In this document: in pieces, positions 7,870-17,147 of the stretch
Layout of the letters: each line of letters starts with the position of its first letter
How positions within the stretch are numbered: position 1 is the stretch's first letter
NCBI GenBank assembly: GCA_963932545.1
Contig: CAWVRH010000004.1
Location: forward strand, 60,376-124,375
Direction of reading: 5' to 3'
DNA: 64,000 nt
Origin: UBA8337 sp963932545
GTDB lineage: Bacteria; Pseudomonadota; Alphaproteobacteria; RS24
Translations under genes and position numbers: made by a program
The notes under the pieces: model-generated
What the model was told of the DNA's origin: nothing
The model's database searches: none
The model's input: the letters and a program-made list of their open reading frames with translations, nothing else

Positions 7870-8946
7870 TTAAGCAGCCCCCGCTTTTTGCGCGAATTGC
7901 CAACCCATATCCGACAGAGGTTTTACCCTATCCTCCATGGCGGCTGCATGGGCGTTGGACGCCGTGCCATCGCGCACACGCCCGACGATACCTTGCAAAA
8001 TACCCGCCAAACGGAACATATTATAGGCGATATAATAATCCATATTCTCAATGCCATCGCGGCCCGTATGCTCGCAATAGGCGCGCGTATAGGCGTCTTT
8101 ATCGGGGATGTTCAGCTCGCTGAAATCGGAGCCTAAAAGCGTATTGGTGCTGCCAGCATCATTGGGCATATACCATTGCATCAAGTGATAGGTAAAATCG
8201 CCCAAGGGGTGACCCAGCGTCGATAATTCCCAGTCGAGAACAGCCGAAACTTTCGGCTCGGTCGGATGCAGCACCATATTGTCGAGGCGGAAATCGCCAT
8301 GCACAATCGACACTTCCTCATCGCCTGGAATATTGCCAGGCAACCAATCGATGAGCTTATTCATACTGTTAATTTGTTGCGTTTCGGAGAGCTGATATTG
8401 CTTCGTCCAACGCGAGATTTGACGAGCGAAATAATCGCCTGGCTTGCCGAAATTTTCTAGGCCGATGGCTTTGTAATCGGTGTTGTGCAATTGCGCCAAA
8501 GTTTTAATCTTGGCATCGAAAATTGCATGGCGACCTTCGCGCGCGATGTCTGGCAATTGCGGGTCCCATAAAATACGCCCCTCTACCATATCCATAATGT
8601 AAAAAATCGTACCAGTTATGCTTTCGTCCTCGCACATGCAATAGGTGCGCGGCACGGGAAAGCCGGTGCTGCCCAGCGCGGTAATTACTTTATATTCGCG
8701 GTCGACGGCGTGCGCGGAAGGCAGCAATTTTCCGGGCGGCTTGCGACGCATGACATACTTTTTATTTGGCGTAATCAGCTGATAGGTCGGGTTCGATTGT
8801 CCGCCTTTGAACTGGCGCACTTCCAACGGCCCTTGAAAGCCCTCGACGTGTGCGAGCGCGTATTCTTCTAGCTTGGCTTGGTCAAATTTATGCGTTTCCG
8901 CAATATCTTTCGTACCGCCAAAGCGTTCGATGCCCTCATCTTTCAT
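7870..8946 (-). CDS. APH-family phosphotransferase, like the kinase half of ACAD11/ACAD10
   Basis: 358-aa protein of the aminoglycoside-phosphotransferase fold. It matches the N-terminal kinase half of ACAD11: GGQSNPTYQL, RRKPPGKLLPSAHAVDREY, the catalytic loop VHGDFRLDN (about 213-221) and VLDWELSTLGHPLGDF. ACAD11 and bacterial LvaA phosphorylate the 4-hydroxyl of 4-hydroxyacyl-CoAs, so the same role is plausible; aminoglycoside resistance is not indicated. The start at 8946 follows GGGAGATC; an alternative ATG at 8973 overlaps the purD stop by 4 bp but has no ribosome site. It lies directly downstream of purD on the same strand, and its likely partner dehydrogenase is at 4015-5283. Confidence 0.82.
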   Translation of the reverse strand: MKDEGIERFGGTKDIAETHKFDQAKLEEYALAHVEGFQGPLEVRQFKGGQSNPTYQLITPNKKYVMRRKPPGKLLPSAHAVDREYKVITALGSTGFPVPRTYCMCEDESITGTIFYIMDMVEGRILWDPQLPDIAREGRHAIFDAKIKTLAQLHNTDYKAIGLENFGKPGDYFARQISRWTKQYQLSETQQINSMNKLIDWLPGNIPGDEEVSIVHGDFRLDNMVLHPTEPKVSAVLDWELSTLGHPLGDFTYHLMQWYMPNDAGSTNTLLGSDFSELNIPDKDAYTRAYCEHTGRDGIENMDYYIAYNMFRLAGILQGIVGRVRDGTASNAHAAAMEDRVKPLSDMGWQFAQKAGAA

Positions 8947-8969
8947 CTGCTGATCTCCCTTATCATTTT

Positions 8970-10280
8970 TCATTTGGCTTGGCGCGCAATCTCTTTATGT
9001 CCGATATCACGACGACAAAAACCTTCCGGCCATTCAATTGTATCGACGCCAGCATAAGCATTTGCCTGCGCTTGTGCCACTGTTTTGCCACGCGCGGTCA
9101 CATTTAATACACGCCCGCCAATGGCGCGAACGGTGCCATCGGCATCGCGTGCCGTGCCCGCATGAAACACGGTGGCCGCGTCTACTTTATCAAGCCCGCC
9201 AATGGCGCTACCTTTTTCGTAGGCGCCTGGATAGCCATTGGCCGCCATGACGATGCACATGGCCATGTCTTGGTGCCAATCGAGCGTCAGGCCTGCCAGC
9301 GAAGTGCTACCGTCGAGGCTGGCGCAAGCTTCTAGAGCGGGCACAATATCGCTGGCCAAGCGCATCATTAGCACTTGGCATTCGGGGTCGCCAAAGCGGG
9401 CGTTATATTCCACGAGTTTGGGCCCTTCGGGCGTCAGCATAAGGCCCGCGTATAAAACGCCCCGATAGGGGGTGCCGCGTTTGGCCATGGCTTGCAAAGT
9501 GGGGTGAATGACTTGGCGCATCGAAATATCAATGAGCTCTTGGGTCATAATTGAGGCCGGAGAATAAGCGCCCATGCCGCCCGTATTGGGGCCTGTGTCG
9601 CCATCGCCCACGCGCTTATGGTCTTGCGCGGTGGCCAAAGGCAAAGCGTTTTCGCCATCGCAAAGCACGAAGAAACTGGCTTCTTCGCCGGTCATAAATT
9701 CTTCGATGACCAATTCGGCCCCAGCTTCGCCAAAAGCGCCGTCGAAAATATCGGCCACGCCATCGCGCGCTTGTTGCCTTGTCTCGGCGATAATCACGCC
9801 TTTGCCGGCAGCCAGCCCGTCGGCTTTCACCACGATGGGCGCGCTTTGCGTCTCCAGATAGGCCAAAGCGTCTTCGGCATTGGTAAAGCGGCCATAGGCG
9901 GCGGTGGGAATATTGGCCTCAGCGCAGAGGTCTTTGGTGTAGCCTTTCGAGCCTTCCAATTGGGCGGCCTCGCGGCTGGGCCCGAAGGCGGCAATATTTG
10001 CCGCGGCTAAATCATCGCCAAGCCCTGCCACCAAAGGGGCTTCGGGCCCGATAACCACAAGGTGAATGTTTTTATCTTGGCAAAATTGAATGACGCCCGC
10101 GTGGTCTGCCATATCGAGGCTCACATTATGGGCCACACTCGCGGTGCCACCATTTCCGGGCGCACAATATAAAGTGTCGAGTAGCGGGCTTTGCGCAATT
10201 TTCCAGCACAGGGCGTGCTCGCGTCCGCCAGAGCCTAAAACCAGAATATTGCGTTTCGGGGAGCTATTTATATTGGTCAT
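8970..10280 (-). CDS. purD: Phosphoribosylamine--glycine ligase
   Basis: Second step of purine synthesis: phosphoribosylamine + glycine + ATP to GAR. The 436-aa ATP-grasp enzyme shows the N-terminal ILVLGSGGREHALCWK motif, VVIGPEAPLVAGL, KADGLAAGKGV, the substrate segment HKRVGDGDTGPNTGGMGAYSP and EYNARFGDPECQ. It is divergent from xseA with a 139-bp gap. The stop overlaps a possible start of the downstream phosphotransferase, so the two are probably co-transcribed. Confidence 0.96.
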   Translation of the reverse strand: MTNINSSPKRNILVLGSGGREHALCWKIAQSPLLDTLYCAPGNGGTASVAHNVSLDMADHAGVIQFCQDKNIHLVVIGPEAPLVAGLGDDLAAANIAAFGPSREAAQLEGSKGYTKDLCAEANIPTAAYGRFTNAEDALAYLETQSAPIVVKADGLAAGKGVIIAETRQQARDGVADIFDGAFGEAGAELVIEEFMTGEEASFFVLCDGENALPLATAQDHKRVGDGDTGPNTGGMGAYSPASIMTQELIDISMRQVIHPTLQAMAKRGTPYRGVLYAGLMLTPEGPKLVEYNARFGDPECQVLMMRLASDIVPALEACASLDGSTSLAGLTLDWHQDMAMCIVMAANGYPGAYEKGSAIGGLDKVDAATVFHAGTARDADGTVRAIGGRVLNVTARGKTVAQAQANAYAGVDTIEWPEGFCRRDIGHKEIARQAK

Positions 10281-10419
10281 CTTTGTCTCTTATCGCGAAG
10301 CATGTCATGCTTGGGGTTCAATGGCGGGGAATCGCCAAAAGTGATTTGTCTTATCATAAAGAGCCGATAAATTAAAACGACATGAGCCAGCCTTTCGCTC
10401 GGCTCAACATAGGAAGAAG

Positions 10420-11853
10420 ATGAGCGCGTCAGGCGACAACCTTATAGAGCTAAGTGTCTCGGAACTTTCGGGGCAGATAAAGCGTCTGGTCGAAGATAGT
10501 TTCGGCCATGTGCGCGTGCGCGGCGAATTGGGCCGCGTGTCGCGCCCCGCCTCGGGCCATGTTTATTTTGATGTGAAAGACGACAAGGCAGTTTTGGCAG
10601 GCATCATGTGGAAGGGCACGGCGCAAAAGCTAACCCTGCAACCCGAGCAAGGGCTTGAGGTTATTATGACCGGCAAGCTGACCACGTTTCCGGGTCAATC
10701 GCGCTACCAATTGGTTGTCGAGAGCATGGAGCCGGCTGGCGAGGGCGCTTTGATGGCGTTGCTGGAAGCGCGCAAAAAACAATTGGCGGCCGAGGGGCTG
10801 TTTGACGAGGCACGCAAAAAACCGCTGCCCTATTTGCCCGAAACCATTGGTGTGATTACCAGCCCTAGCGGCGCGGTCATCCGTGATATTTTGCATCGTT
10901 TGAGCGATCGGTTTCCGCGCCATGTTTTGGTCTGGCCGGTGCGCGTGCAAGGCGAGACTTGCGCCGAGGAAGTAGCCAAAGCCATTGCAGGCTTTAATGC
11001 TTTGCCCGCAGGCGGCGAGATTGCGCGCCCTGATGTGCTTATTGTGGCGCGCGGTGGCGGCAGTTTGGAAGACCTTTGGGGTTTCAATGAAGAGGTGGTT
11101 ATTCGCGCTGCGGCTCAATCTGATATTCCGCTTATCTCGGCAGTCGGCCATGAGACGGATACCACGCTGCTCGATTATGCCGCCGACCGACGCGCCCCAA
11201 CGCCAACCGCAGCGGCTGAAATGGCCGTTCCAGTGCGCGCAGATTTGAGCGTTCAAACGCAAGATTTGGGCCTGCGTTTACAACGTGCGCAAGCCCGCGA
11301 ACTTGAAAGCCAGAAGGCGCATCTTATAGGTTTGGCGCGCGGCCTGCCCAAGCTCGAAGACATTCTGGCCTTGCCGGCCCAACGTCTCGACACTCTGGCA
11401 CAGCGCCTTGGTGGGGCTTTGCAAAGCAATATTAACGCTCATAAAGCCCGCTTTGGCCAAAGCACCGCCCGCCTAACCCCGATGGCATTGCAAGTGCGTT
11501 TGCGCCATGTGGGCGAGCGTGTGGCGGGGCTGTTACAACGCGCGCAAGTGCAAACGCGTGGCGCGCTGGAACGCCAAACCGCAAGGGTGCAATCAGCGGC
11601 GCGCCAATTGCGAGTGTTGAGCCATGAAAGTATTTTGGAACGCGGCTTTGCGCTGGTGTTGAACGAACAAGGCAAACCCGTGCGCCAAGCCAGCCAAGCG
11701 CCCGATACCAGTCTGTTGGACATTCGCCTAGCTGGTGAGCAAAGCCTAACCGCACGGGTAGAGGGCGGCGCGCGCCCGGCAGCGAAATCAAGACCGCGTA
11801 AAAAATCGGCTTCAAAAAAGCCTAGCGATGGAAGCCAAGGCCAATTAATATAA
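10420..11853 (+). CDS. xseA: Exodeoxyribonuclease VII large subunit
   Basis: Catalytic subunit of the single-strand DNA exonuclease VII. 477 aa: an N-terminal OB fold (VRVRGELGRVSRPASGHVYFDVKD), then the nuclease core with GVITSPSGAVIRDI, ARGGGSLEDLWGFNEE and SAVGHETDTTLLDYAADRRA, a helical coiled-coil region, and a basic Lys/Ser-rich tail. GGAAGAAG precedes the ATG. The small subunit xseB is not in the window. The DUF2093 gene follows after 16 bp. Confidence 0.95.
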   Translation: MSASGDNLIELSVSELSGQIKRLVEDSFGHVRVRGELGRVSRPASGHVYFDVKDDKAVLAGIMWKGTAQKLTLQPEQGLEVIMTGKLTTFPGQSRYQLVVESMEPAGEGALMALLEARKKQLAAEGLFDEARKKPLPYLPETIGVITSPSGAVIRDILHRLSDRFPRHVLVWPVRVQGETCAEEVAKAIAGFNALPAGGEIARPDVLIVARGGGSLEDLWGFNEEVVIRAAAQSDIPLISAVGHETDTTLLDYAADRRAPTPTAAAEMAVPVRADLSVQTQDLGLRLQRAQARELESQKAHLIGLARGLPKLEDILALPAQRLDTLAQRLGGALQSNINAHKARFGQSTARLTPMALQVRLRHVGERVAGLLQRAQVQTRGALERQTARVQSAARQLRVLSHESILERGFALVLNEQGKPVRQASQAPDTSLLDIRLAGEQSLTARVEGGARPAAKSRPRKKSASKKPSDGSQGQLI

Positions 11854-11869
11854 GGCAGAGGAAAATAAT

Positions 11870-12070
11870 ATGACCGGTGGAGAAGCCAAAATTAAATATC
11901 TCGATGGAGATTTCGACGTGATGATGCCAGGCGCATTTGTTAGTTGCGCCGTGACCGGAAAACCCATCGCGCTGGAAGATTTGCGCTATTGGAGCGTCGA
12001 CCGACAAGAGCCTTATTTCGATGCCGATGTATCGATGCAAGCCGAATTGGCGCAAAGCCAAAATGCTTAA
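11870..12070 (+). CDS. DUF2093 domain protein
   Basis: 66-aa protein matching the small alphaproteobacterial DUF2093 family, recognised by IKYLDGDFDVMMPGAFVSCAVTGKPIALEDLRYWSVDRQEPY as one continuous conserved core. There is a single Cys and no membrane segment. The function is unknown. It lies between xseA and the M23 peptidase and overlaps the latter by 8 bp, an arrangement that suggests co-translation. Confidence 0.85.
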   Translation: MTGGEAKIKYLDGDFDVMMPGAFVSCAVTGKPIALEDLRYWSVDRQEPYFDADVSMQAELAQSQNA

Positions 12071-12893
12071 GCTGGCTTCTCTTGCAGCTTTTGGCTTTGC
12101 GTTATTTTCTTATGCGCAAGCGGCGGAACTCTCAACTGACTTTGTCAAAAGCCAGAGCGGAAAATTTAGCCAAGGTGGCATGGTGGTGTTGCAGCTCACC
12201 AAGGGCACAAAAGTAAGCCTCAACGGCGAGGTGCTTCCCATGGTGGATAATTACACCGTCTTGGGTTTTGGCCGGGATGCGAAATTGGCGCAAAAAATTA
12301 GCTTCACACGCGGGCGAAAATCGGCGCAAGTGCCGCTCACATTAACCAAGCGAAGCTATAATATTCAGCGCATCGACGGCTTGCCACCCACCATGGTGAC
12401 GCCGCCCGAAGAGGCTTTGGCGCGCATCATCGCGCAAGGCAAAATAAAACGCGCCGCCCGCGCGGGCCTTCGCCGTGAGACCGATTTTTCTGAGCCCTTT
12501 AGCTGGCCCGTGAAAGGGCGCATCAGCGGCGTCTATGGCAGTCAGCGGTTCTATAATGGCGAGGCACGACGGCCGCATTTTGGCATCGATATCGCCGCGC
12601 CGCGCGGCACGAAAGTTGTGGCGCCTGCGCCGGGCAAAGTGACCTTGGCCGAGCCCGATATGTATTTTGAAGGCGGTTTGGTGTTTATCGACCACGGGCT
12701 GAAAGTCACCTCTGCCTTCCTGCATTTAGATAGTTTGAACGTCGAAGTTGGCGATGTGGTGGCTGCTGGCGATGTCATTGCCACGGTCGGCTCGACGGGG
12801 CGCTCGACGGGCCCGCATTTGGATTGGCGTATGTTTTGGGGCGGCGCGCGCATCGACCCAGCTCTGGTCGCGGCTGGCTCGCCTAGCCCCTAG
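12063..12893 (+). CDS. Exported M23-family (LytM) peptidase with altered HxH motif
   Basis: 276-aa protein with a signal peptide (MLKLASLAAFGFALFSYAQA). The C-terminal LytM domain has HFGIDIAAPRGTKV (H172 and D176, first zinc motif) and GPHLDWRMFW (H252-L-D254), where the usual HxH is HLD. M23 enzymes cut peptide cross-bridges of the cell wall or act as amidase activators. The ATG at 12063 is chosen because it opens with the signal peptide; an earlier in-frame ATG at 12021 adds a basic stretch inside the DUF2093 gene. The 3' end overlaps convergent lpxK by 4 bp. Confidence 0.85.
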   Translation: MLKLASLAAFGFALFSYAQAAELSTDFVKSQSGKFSQGGMVVLQLTKGTKVSLNGEVLPMVDNYTVLGFGRDAKLAQKISFTRGRKSAQVPLTLTKRSYNIQRIDGLPPTMVTPPEEALARIIAQGKIKRAARAGLRRETDFSEPFSWPVKGRISGVYGSQRFYNGEARRPHFGIDIAAPRGTKVVAPAPGKVTLAEPDMYFEGGLVFIDHGLKVTSAFLHLDSLNVEVGDVVAAGDVIATVGSTGRSTGPHLDWRMFWGGARIDPALVAAGSPSP

Positions 12894-13921
12894 TAAGATT
12901 TATAAAGCTGGCTGGCTTGTTTTTGCTCGAGCGCCGTGTCGATGGCTTTGCGCAAGGCGTCGGCCTCTCGAATATGCAAGGCGATAGGCAGGGGGCTGGC
13001 GGCTTTGGCCAAACGCGCGAGCGCCGAGCCTTTAGCGGCACCTTGTAAACGTGCCATGTCTTTTTGCGTGGTGATCAATTTCAAATCCGAAGCCAGCAAG
13101 CGTTCGGCCTCGGCCTCGGTGAAGGCGTGATGGTCGCCAAAGCTAGAGATTTGCGCCACGTCATAGCCATGCCCACGCAGACTGGCGATAAATTTTTCTG
13201 GCTTCGCGATGCCGCAAAACGCATGCACGCGGGCGCCAGATTTTTTCGGCTTCGGGCTCTGTGGTTTCATCTCGCCCGTAAATATCGGCTTGCCCATAGC
13301 CTCCACTGATTTCATCAAAGGCTCGAGACTGCTATGGCTGGCCGCACCGATAACCAGCAGAGCATCCAGCCTTTTCAGCGCAATCGAGAGCGGTTGGCGC
13401 AAAGGCCCTGCGGGAAGCAGGCGTCCATTGCCAATGCCTGTGGCGCCATCGATGACAATTAAATTGAAATGATGCGTCATCGACGGATTTTGAAATCCAT
13501 CATCTTTCACCATAACGGCGTGGCCATCTTGTGCCGCCAAACGCAGGCTTTGGTGGCGGTCGGCACAAATATAGACGGCGCAAGTGTCGGCCAACATCAA
13601 GGGCTCATCGCCTACTTGCGCGGCGCTATGTTGGGTAGGGTCGACGTGCAAGGGGCCTTTGAGACTGCCGCCAAAGCCGCGCGATAAAACGGCAGGGCGC
13701 CTATTCTCTTGCGTCAGCCAGTGGGTTACCCATTGCACGGTTGGCGTTTTGCCAGCCCCGCCTGCGGTTAAATTACCGACGCAAATGACGGGTTTTCCGG
13801 GGTGTTGCGCATGAGTGAGCTTGCGGTTGAGCGCCTCTAGGCCTGCATATAAATAGCTAACTGGCAAAAATGCCAGCGAGACCGGATGGGTCTTCGATTG
13901 CCAGAAGCGCGGCTCAACCAT
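12890..13921 (-). CDS. lpxK: Tetraacyldisaccharide 4'-kinase
   Basis: Phosphorylates the 4' position of the lipid A disaccharide to give lipid IVA at the inner membrane. The 343-aa protein has the P-loop CVGNLTAGGAGKTP (47-60), an N-terminal hydrophobic membrane-interacting segment (PVSLAFLPVSYLYAGLEAL) and the VLSRGFGG and GDEPLMLA segments typical of the family. The start overlaps the waaA stop by 8 bp. With waaA and the MsbA-like exporter it forms a lipid A assembly unit. Confidence 0.94.
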   Translation of the reverse strand: MVEPRFWQSKTHPVSLAFLPVSYLYAGLEALNRKLTHAQHPGKPVICVGNLTAGGAGKTPTVQWVTHWLTQENRRPAVLSRGFGGSLKGPLHVDPTQHSAAQVGDEPLMLADTCAVYICADRHQSLRLAAQDGHAVMVKDDGFQNPSMTHHFNLIVIDGATGIGNGRLLPAGPLRQPLSIALKRLDALLVIGAASHSSLEPLMKSVEAMGKPIFTGEMKPQSPKPKKSGARVHAFCGIAKPEKFIASLRGHGYDVAQISSFGDHHAFTEAEAERLLASDLKLITTQKDMARLQGAAKGSALARLAKAASPLPIALHIREADALRKAIDTALEQKQASQLYKSY

Positions 13922-15245
13922 CGTGCGCCTCTTGCATTATGGGGCTCGGCGGCGGGGTATCTGGTGTCGTCAAATAAGGCGTTAGCAAGTCGATAACGCG
14001 GGCGCGCGTGCCGGTCATTTCATGGGCGTAAGACAGCGCGGCTTCGGACATTTGGCTCACCGTGGCGGGGTTTTGTAACAGCGCTTTGACTTGTGCTGCC
14101 AAGGTCGGCGTATCGGCAATCGCGGCGATGGCTTGGGCGGCTTCTAGGGCGTCGAACATTTCTTGGAAGTTTTCAATATGCGGCCCGTGCAGAATGGCGC
14201 AATTCAGGCGGGCAGCTTCAATGGGGTTTTGTCCGCCGTGCGGGATTAACGTGCCGCCGATAAGAACGATATTGCTGAGCCGATAAAACAGACCCAACTC
14301 GCCCAAAGTATCGAGCAGATAAATATCTGTATCGGCATCGGGCAGCTCGCCTTGGCTGCGTTGTGCCACGTTATGGCCTGCGGCGCGTAATTGTTTGGCC
14401 AGCGCTTCGCCTCTGTCTGGGTGGCGCGGCGCAATGAGGGTTAGCACATTAGGGAGGCTGGTTTTTATCATCCGATGGGCTTCGCCGAGGCTCATTTCCT
14501 CGTTTGCATGAGTGCTGGCACCAAACCAAACGGGGCGGTCGCCAAATGTCGATTGCAGCGCAGATAGCTCCGCCTCATCGACGCCAAGAGCGGGGGCATC
14601 GAGTTTCAAATTTCCGGGGTTTTTTACGTGTTCGAGGCCAAGCCCCTGCAAGCGGCTCGCGGTTGTGGCGTCTTGTGCCATCAGCAAAGAAAATGCCCCG
14701 AGCAGTCGACGTGCGGTGCCGGAAAGTTTTTGCCAGCGAGAAAAACTGCGCGCCGATAAGCGCCCGTTTAACATAACGAGGGGAATATCGCGTTTCGCGC
14801 AGGCCAAAACCAAGTTCGGCCATATTTCGCTCTCCACCCAAAGGGCTGCGTTTGGCTGCCAGTGATCTAAAAATGACGAGACATAAGAGGCCCGGTCTAG
14901 AGGCGCGAATTGATGCTTCAGGCGCGGGCGCAAATTTGGATTCGCGGTTTGAAATTTGGCCACCAGCCGCGCCGAGGTTAGCGTGCCCGTGGTTAGCAAA
15001 ATCGATTGCGCGGGGCGGCTGGCCAAAATGTCTTCCAGCAGCGGCAAGACGGATAGGGTCTCGCCCACGCTCGCCGAATGAACCCAAACCATATGCCCTT
15101 GCGGACGCTTTAAAGAGGCGCGGCCGAGGCGTTCGCGCAGCCGCGCTTTATCTTCGCGACCCTTGGCCGCACGGCGCGCGAGACTGAGGCGCAAGAACGG
15201 CGCGCTAAAAAATACTATAATTTGATAAAGCCGCAGGGCGGCCAT
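13914..15245 (-). CDS. waaA: 3-deoxy-D-manno-octulosonic acid (Kdo) transferase
   Basis: Transfers Kdo from CMP-Kdo to lipid IVA. 443 aa with an N-terminal membrane helix (LYQIIVFFSAPFLRL), the catalytic Glu in VHSASVGETLSVLPLL (E62), VESEIWPN, the second half APRHPDRGE, and the donor-site segment DTLGELGLFYRLSNIVLIGG. Whether it adds one or two Kdo residues cannot be read from the sequence. The start codon overlaps the last base of the upstream exporter gene stop. Confidence 0.94.
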   Translation of the reverse strand: MAALRLYQIIVFFSAPFLRLSLARRAAKGREDKARLRERLGRASLKRPQGHMVWVHSASVGETLSVLPLLEDILASRPAQSILLTTGTLTSARLVAKFQTANPNLRPRLKHQFAPLDRASYVSSFLDHWQPNAALWVESEIWPNLVLACAKRDIPLVMLNGRLSARSFSRWQKLSGTARRLLGAFSLLMAQDATTASRLQGLGLEHVKNPGNLKLDAPALGVDEAELSALQSTFGDRPVWFGASTHANEEMSLGEAHRMIKTSLPNVLTLIAPRHPDRGEALAKQLRAAGHNVAQRSQGELPDADTDIYLLDTLGELGLFYRLSNIVLIGGTLIPHGGQNPIEAARLNCAILHGPHIENFQEMFDALEAAQAIAAIADTPTLAAQVKALLQNPATVSQMSEAALSYAHEMTGTRARVIDLLTPYLTTPDTPPPSPIMQEAHDG

Positions 15246-17080
15246 TACTCCGCCTCATTGGCGAATTGGCGGTCATAGAGGTCAGCATAAACGCTTTGCT
15301 TATCCAGCAATTGCGCGTGCGTGCCATGTTCGACCACTTGGCCGTTTTCCATCACAAAAATCTCATCGGCATGCATGATGGTTGATAATCTGTGGGCGAT
15401 AACCAGCGAGGTGCGCCCTTTCATCAGCTCGGTCAGGGCGCTTTGAACTTTTTGTTCGGATGCCGTATCGAGCGCGGATGTGGCTTCATCGAGAAGTAAA
15501 ATCGGTGCGTCTTTTAGCATGGCGCGGGCAATGGCAATGCGTTGTTTTTGTCCGCCGGAAAGGCGCAAGCCGCTCTCGCCCACGCGGGTTTGATAGCCCT
15601 CTGGCATAGCGACAATAAAATCATGCGCGGCCGCTTGTTTGGCCGCTTGTTCGATGTCAGCTTGCGAGAAGTTTTCTTTGCCGTAGGAAATATTATTGGC
15701 GATTGTATCGTCGAATAAAAACGGGTCTTGCGTTACCAAAGCGGTGGCGCGGCGCAAGCTGTTGAGGTCGACCGAGCGAATGTCTTGCCCGTCAATTTTA
15801 ATGTGGCCTTGGCTGACATCAAAGAAGCGCAAAACCAAATTCAGCAAAGTAGATTTGCCCGAACCCGATTGGCCGACCAAGGCAATGGTCTTGCCAGCGG
15901 GCACCTGAATGGAGACATCGTTGAGCGCAGGAATATCGCGACCTTCATATTGGAAGGTCACTTTTTCAAAGCTGATGGTGCCTTTTTTCGTCGTCAAAAC
16001 TTTGGCGTCCGGGGTATCTGTGATGGCATCTTCTTGGTCGAGAATGGAAAACACGCGCGCCCCTGCCGACACGCCTTCTTGCAAAATCGTCTGCATATTG
16101 GCGACCGAGCGCAAAGGTTGATAGACCGCCAAGAGCGCCGTGATAAAACCCATAAACTCGCCTGCTGTCAGATTGCCCTGCATCGACTGATAGCCGCCGA
16201 CATAAATAATGGCGCCAACGGCAAGGCCTGCGAGCCCCTCAATTGCGGGGCTGGCGGCGGCCCGCGCTTTTAGAGCGCGCATCGTATAGTCGAGCACTCG
16301 GTCGATGGTTGCGCGCGCTCGGCTAATTTGTTCGTCTTCTTGCCCATAGGCTTTCACGATGCGCAAGCCGGATAGGCTTTCCACAATAAACGTCGATAGC
16401 TCGCTGGTCTCTTCTAGGCCTTGGCGCGAGGCGGTGCGGGTGACTTTGCCCAAGCGGCGCATCGAAACAATGCCCATAGGTACGACGATGATGGTGTAAA
16501 TTAATGCCAAATGCCAATTGATGGTGAACATGAAAGCGATGAGCGCGACTATGGTCAGAAAATGCCGCGCCAGAGCAATAATCGTGCCCGACACAGTGTC
16601 GCGAAGGCGCGTGGCGTCATTCATGAAAATCGAAATATAAGAGCCGCTATGTCGGGTGGATACATAGGCCAAGTCGCCGCGCATCAGGCGAGCGAATAAA
16701 TCGCGTTGTAAATTTGCCGTCGAGCCTTGGCCGACAAAATTCATAATCACATTCGAGCCATAGGTTGCGAGGCTTTTAAGAATGGAGACCCCCACCACGG
16801 CGAGGGGAATGAGCAGCAACATGGTTTCATTTTTGCCATTAAACACTTCGTCAATGGCCATTTGAATGAACCAAGGCAAGGCCCCAGTGGTGCCCGCGAC
16901 GATAATATTGGCCAGAATAGACAGACCCAGAAGACCCCAATAGGGGCGCAAATAGCTGCGCAGCATCCGCTCGATAAGTGCCAGCGAGCGCGAGCGACGC
17001 TGATGATATCGCTCTTGCACGTCGTGGCGCTGATTATGCGTGACCGTTTGGGGGTCCTCAATATCGCGGGTTTTGCTCAC
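15245..17080 (-). CDS. msbA: MsbA-like ABC exporter (lipid A flippase candidate)
   Basis: 611-aa half-transporter: six membrane helices in residues ~40-330, then an ATPase domain with Walker A GQSGSGKSTLLNL, signature LSGGQKQRIAIARA, Walker B ILLLDEATSALD and switch His in IAHRLST. Its position upstream of waaA and lpxK supports lipid A-core export, although related exporters carry other substrates. The start is a GTG preceded by GAGAGAC. pmbA lies 67 bp upstream on the same strand. Confidence 0.85.
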   Translation of the reverse strand: MSKTRDIEDPQTVTHNQRHDVQERYHQRRSRSLALIERMLRSYLRPYWGLLGLSILANIIVAGTTGALPWFIQMAIDEVFNGKNETMLLLIPLAVVGVSILKSLATYGSNVIMNFVGQGSTANLQRDLFARLMRGDLAYVSTRHSGSYISIFMNDATRLRDTVSGTIIALARHFLTIVALIAFMFTINWHLALIYTIIVVPMGIVSMRRLGKVTRTASRQGLEETSELSTFIVESLSGLRIVKAYGQEDEQISRARATIDRVLDYTMRALKARAAASPAIEGLAGLAVGAIIYVGGYQSMQGNLTAGEFMGFITALLAVYQPLRSVANMQTILQEGVSAGARVFSILDQEDAITDTPDAKVLTTKKGTISFEKVTFQYEGRDIPALNDVSIQVPAGKTIALVGQSGSGKSTLLNLVLRFFDVSQGHIKIDGQDIRSVDLNSLRRATALVTQDPFLFDDTIANNISYGKENFSQADIEQAAKQAAAHDFIVAMPEGYQTRVGESGLRLSGGQKQRIAIARAMLKDAPILLLDEATSALDTASEQKVQSALTELMKGRTSLVIAHRLSTIMHADEIFVMENGQVVEHGTHAQLLDKQSVYADLYDRQFANEAE

Positions 17081-17147
17081 GTAGGTCTCTCACTGTGTCA
17101 TTTATGTCTGATGTATACCATAAAGCGGCGTGTTTTTACTGCCTTGA

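Noticed and set aside
7870..8946. Aminoglycoside resistance gene
   Set aside because: The fold is that of aminoglycoside phosphotransferases, but the conserved segments match the ACAD11 kinase half and not resistance enzymes.
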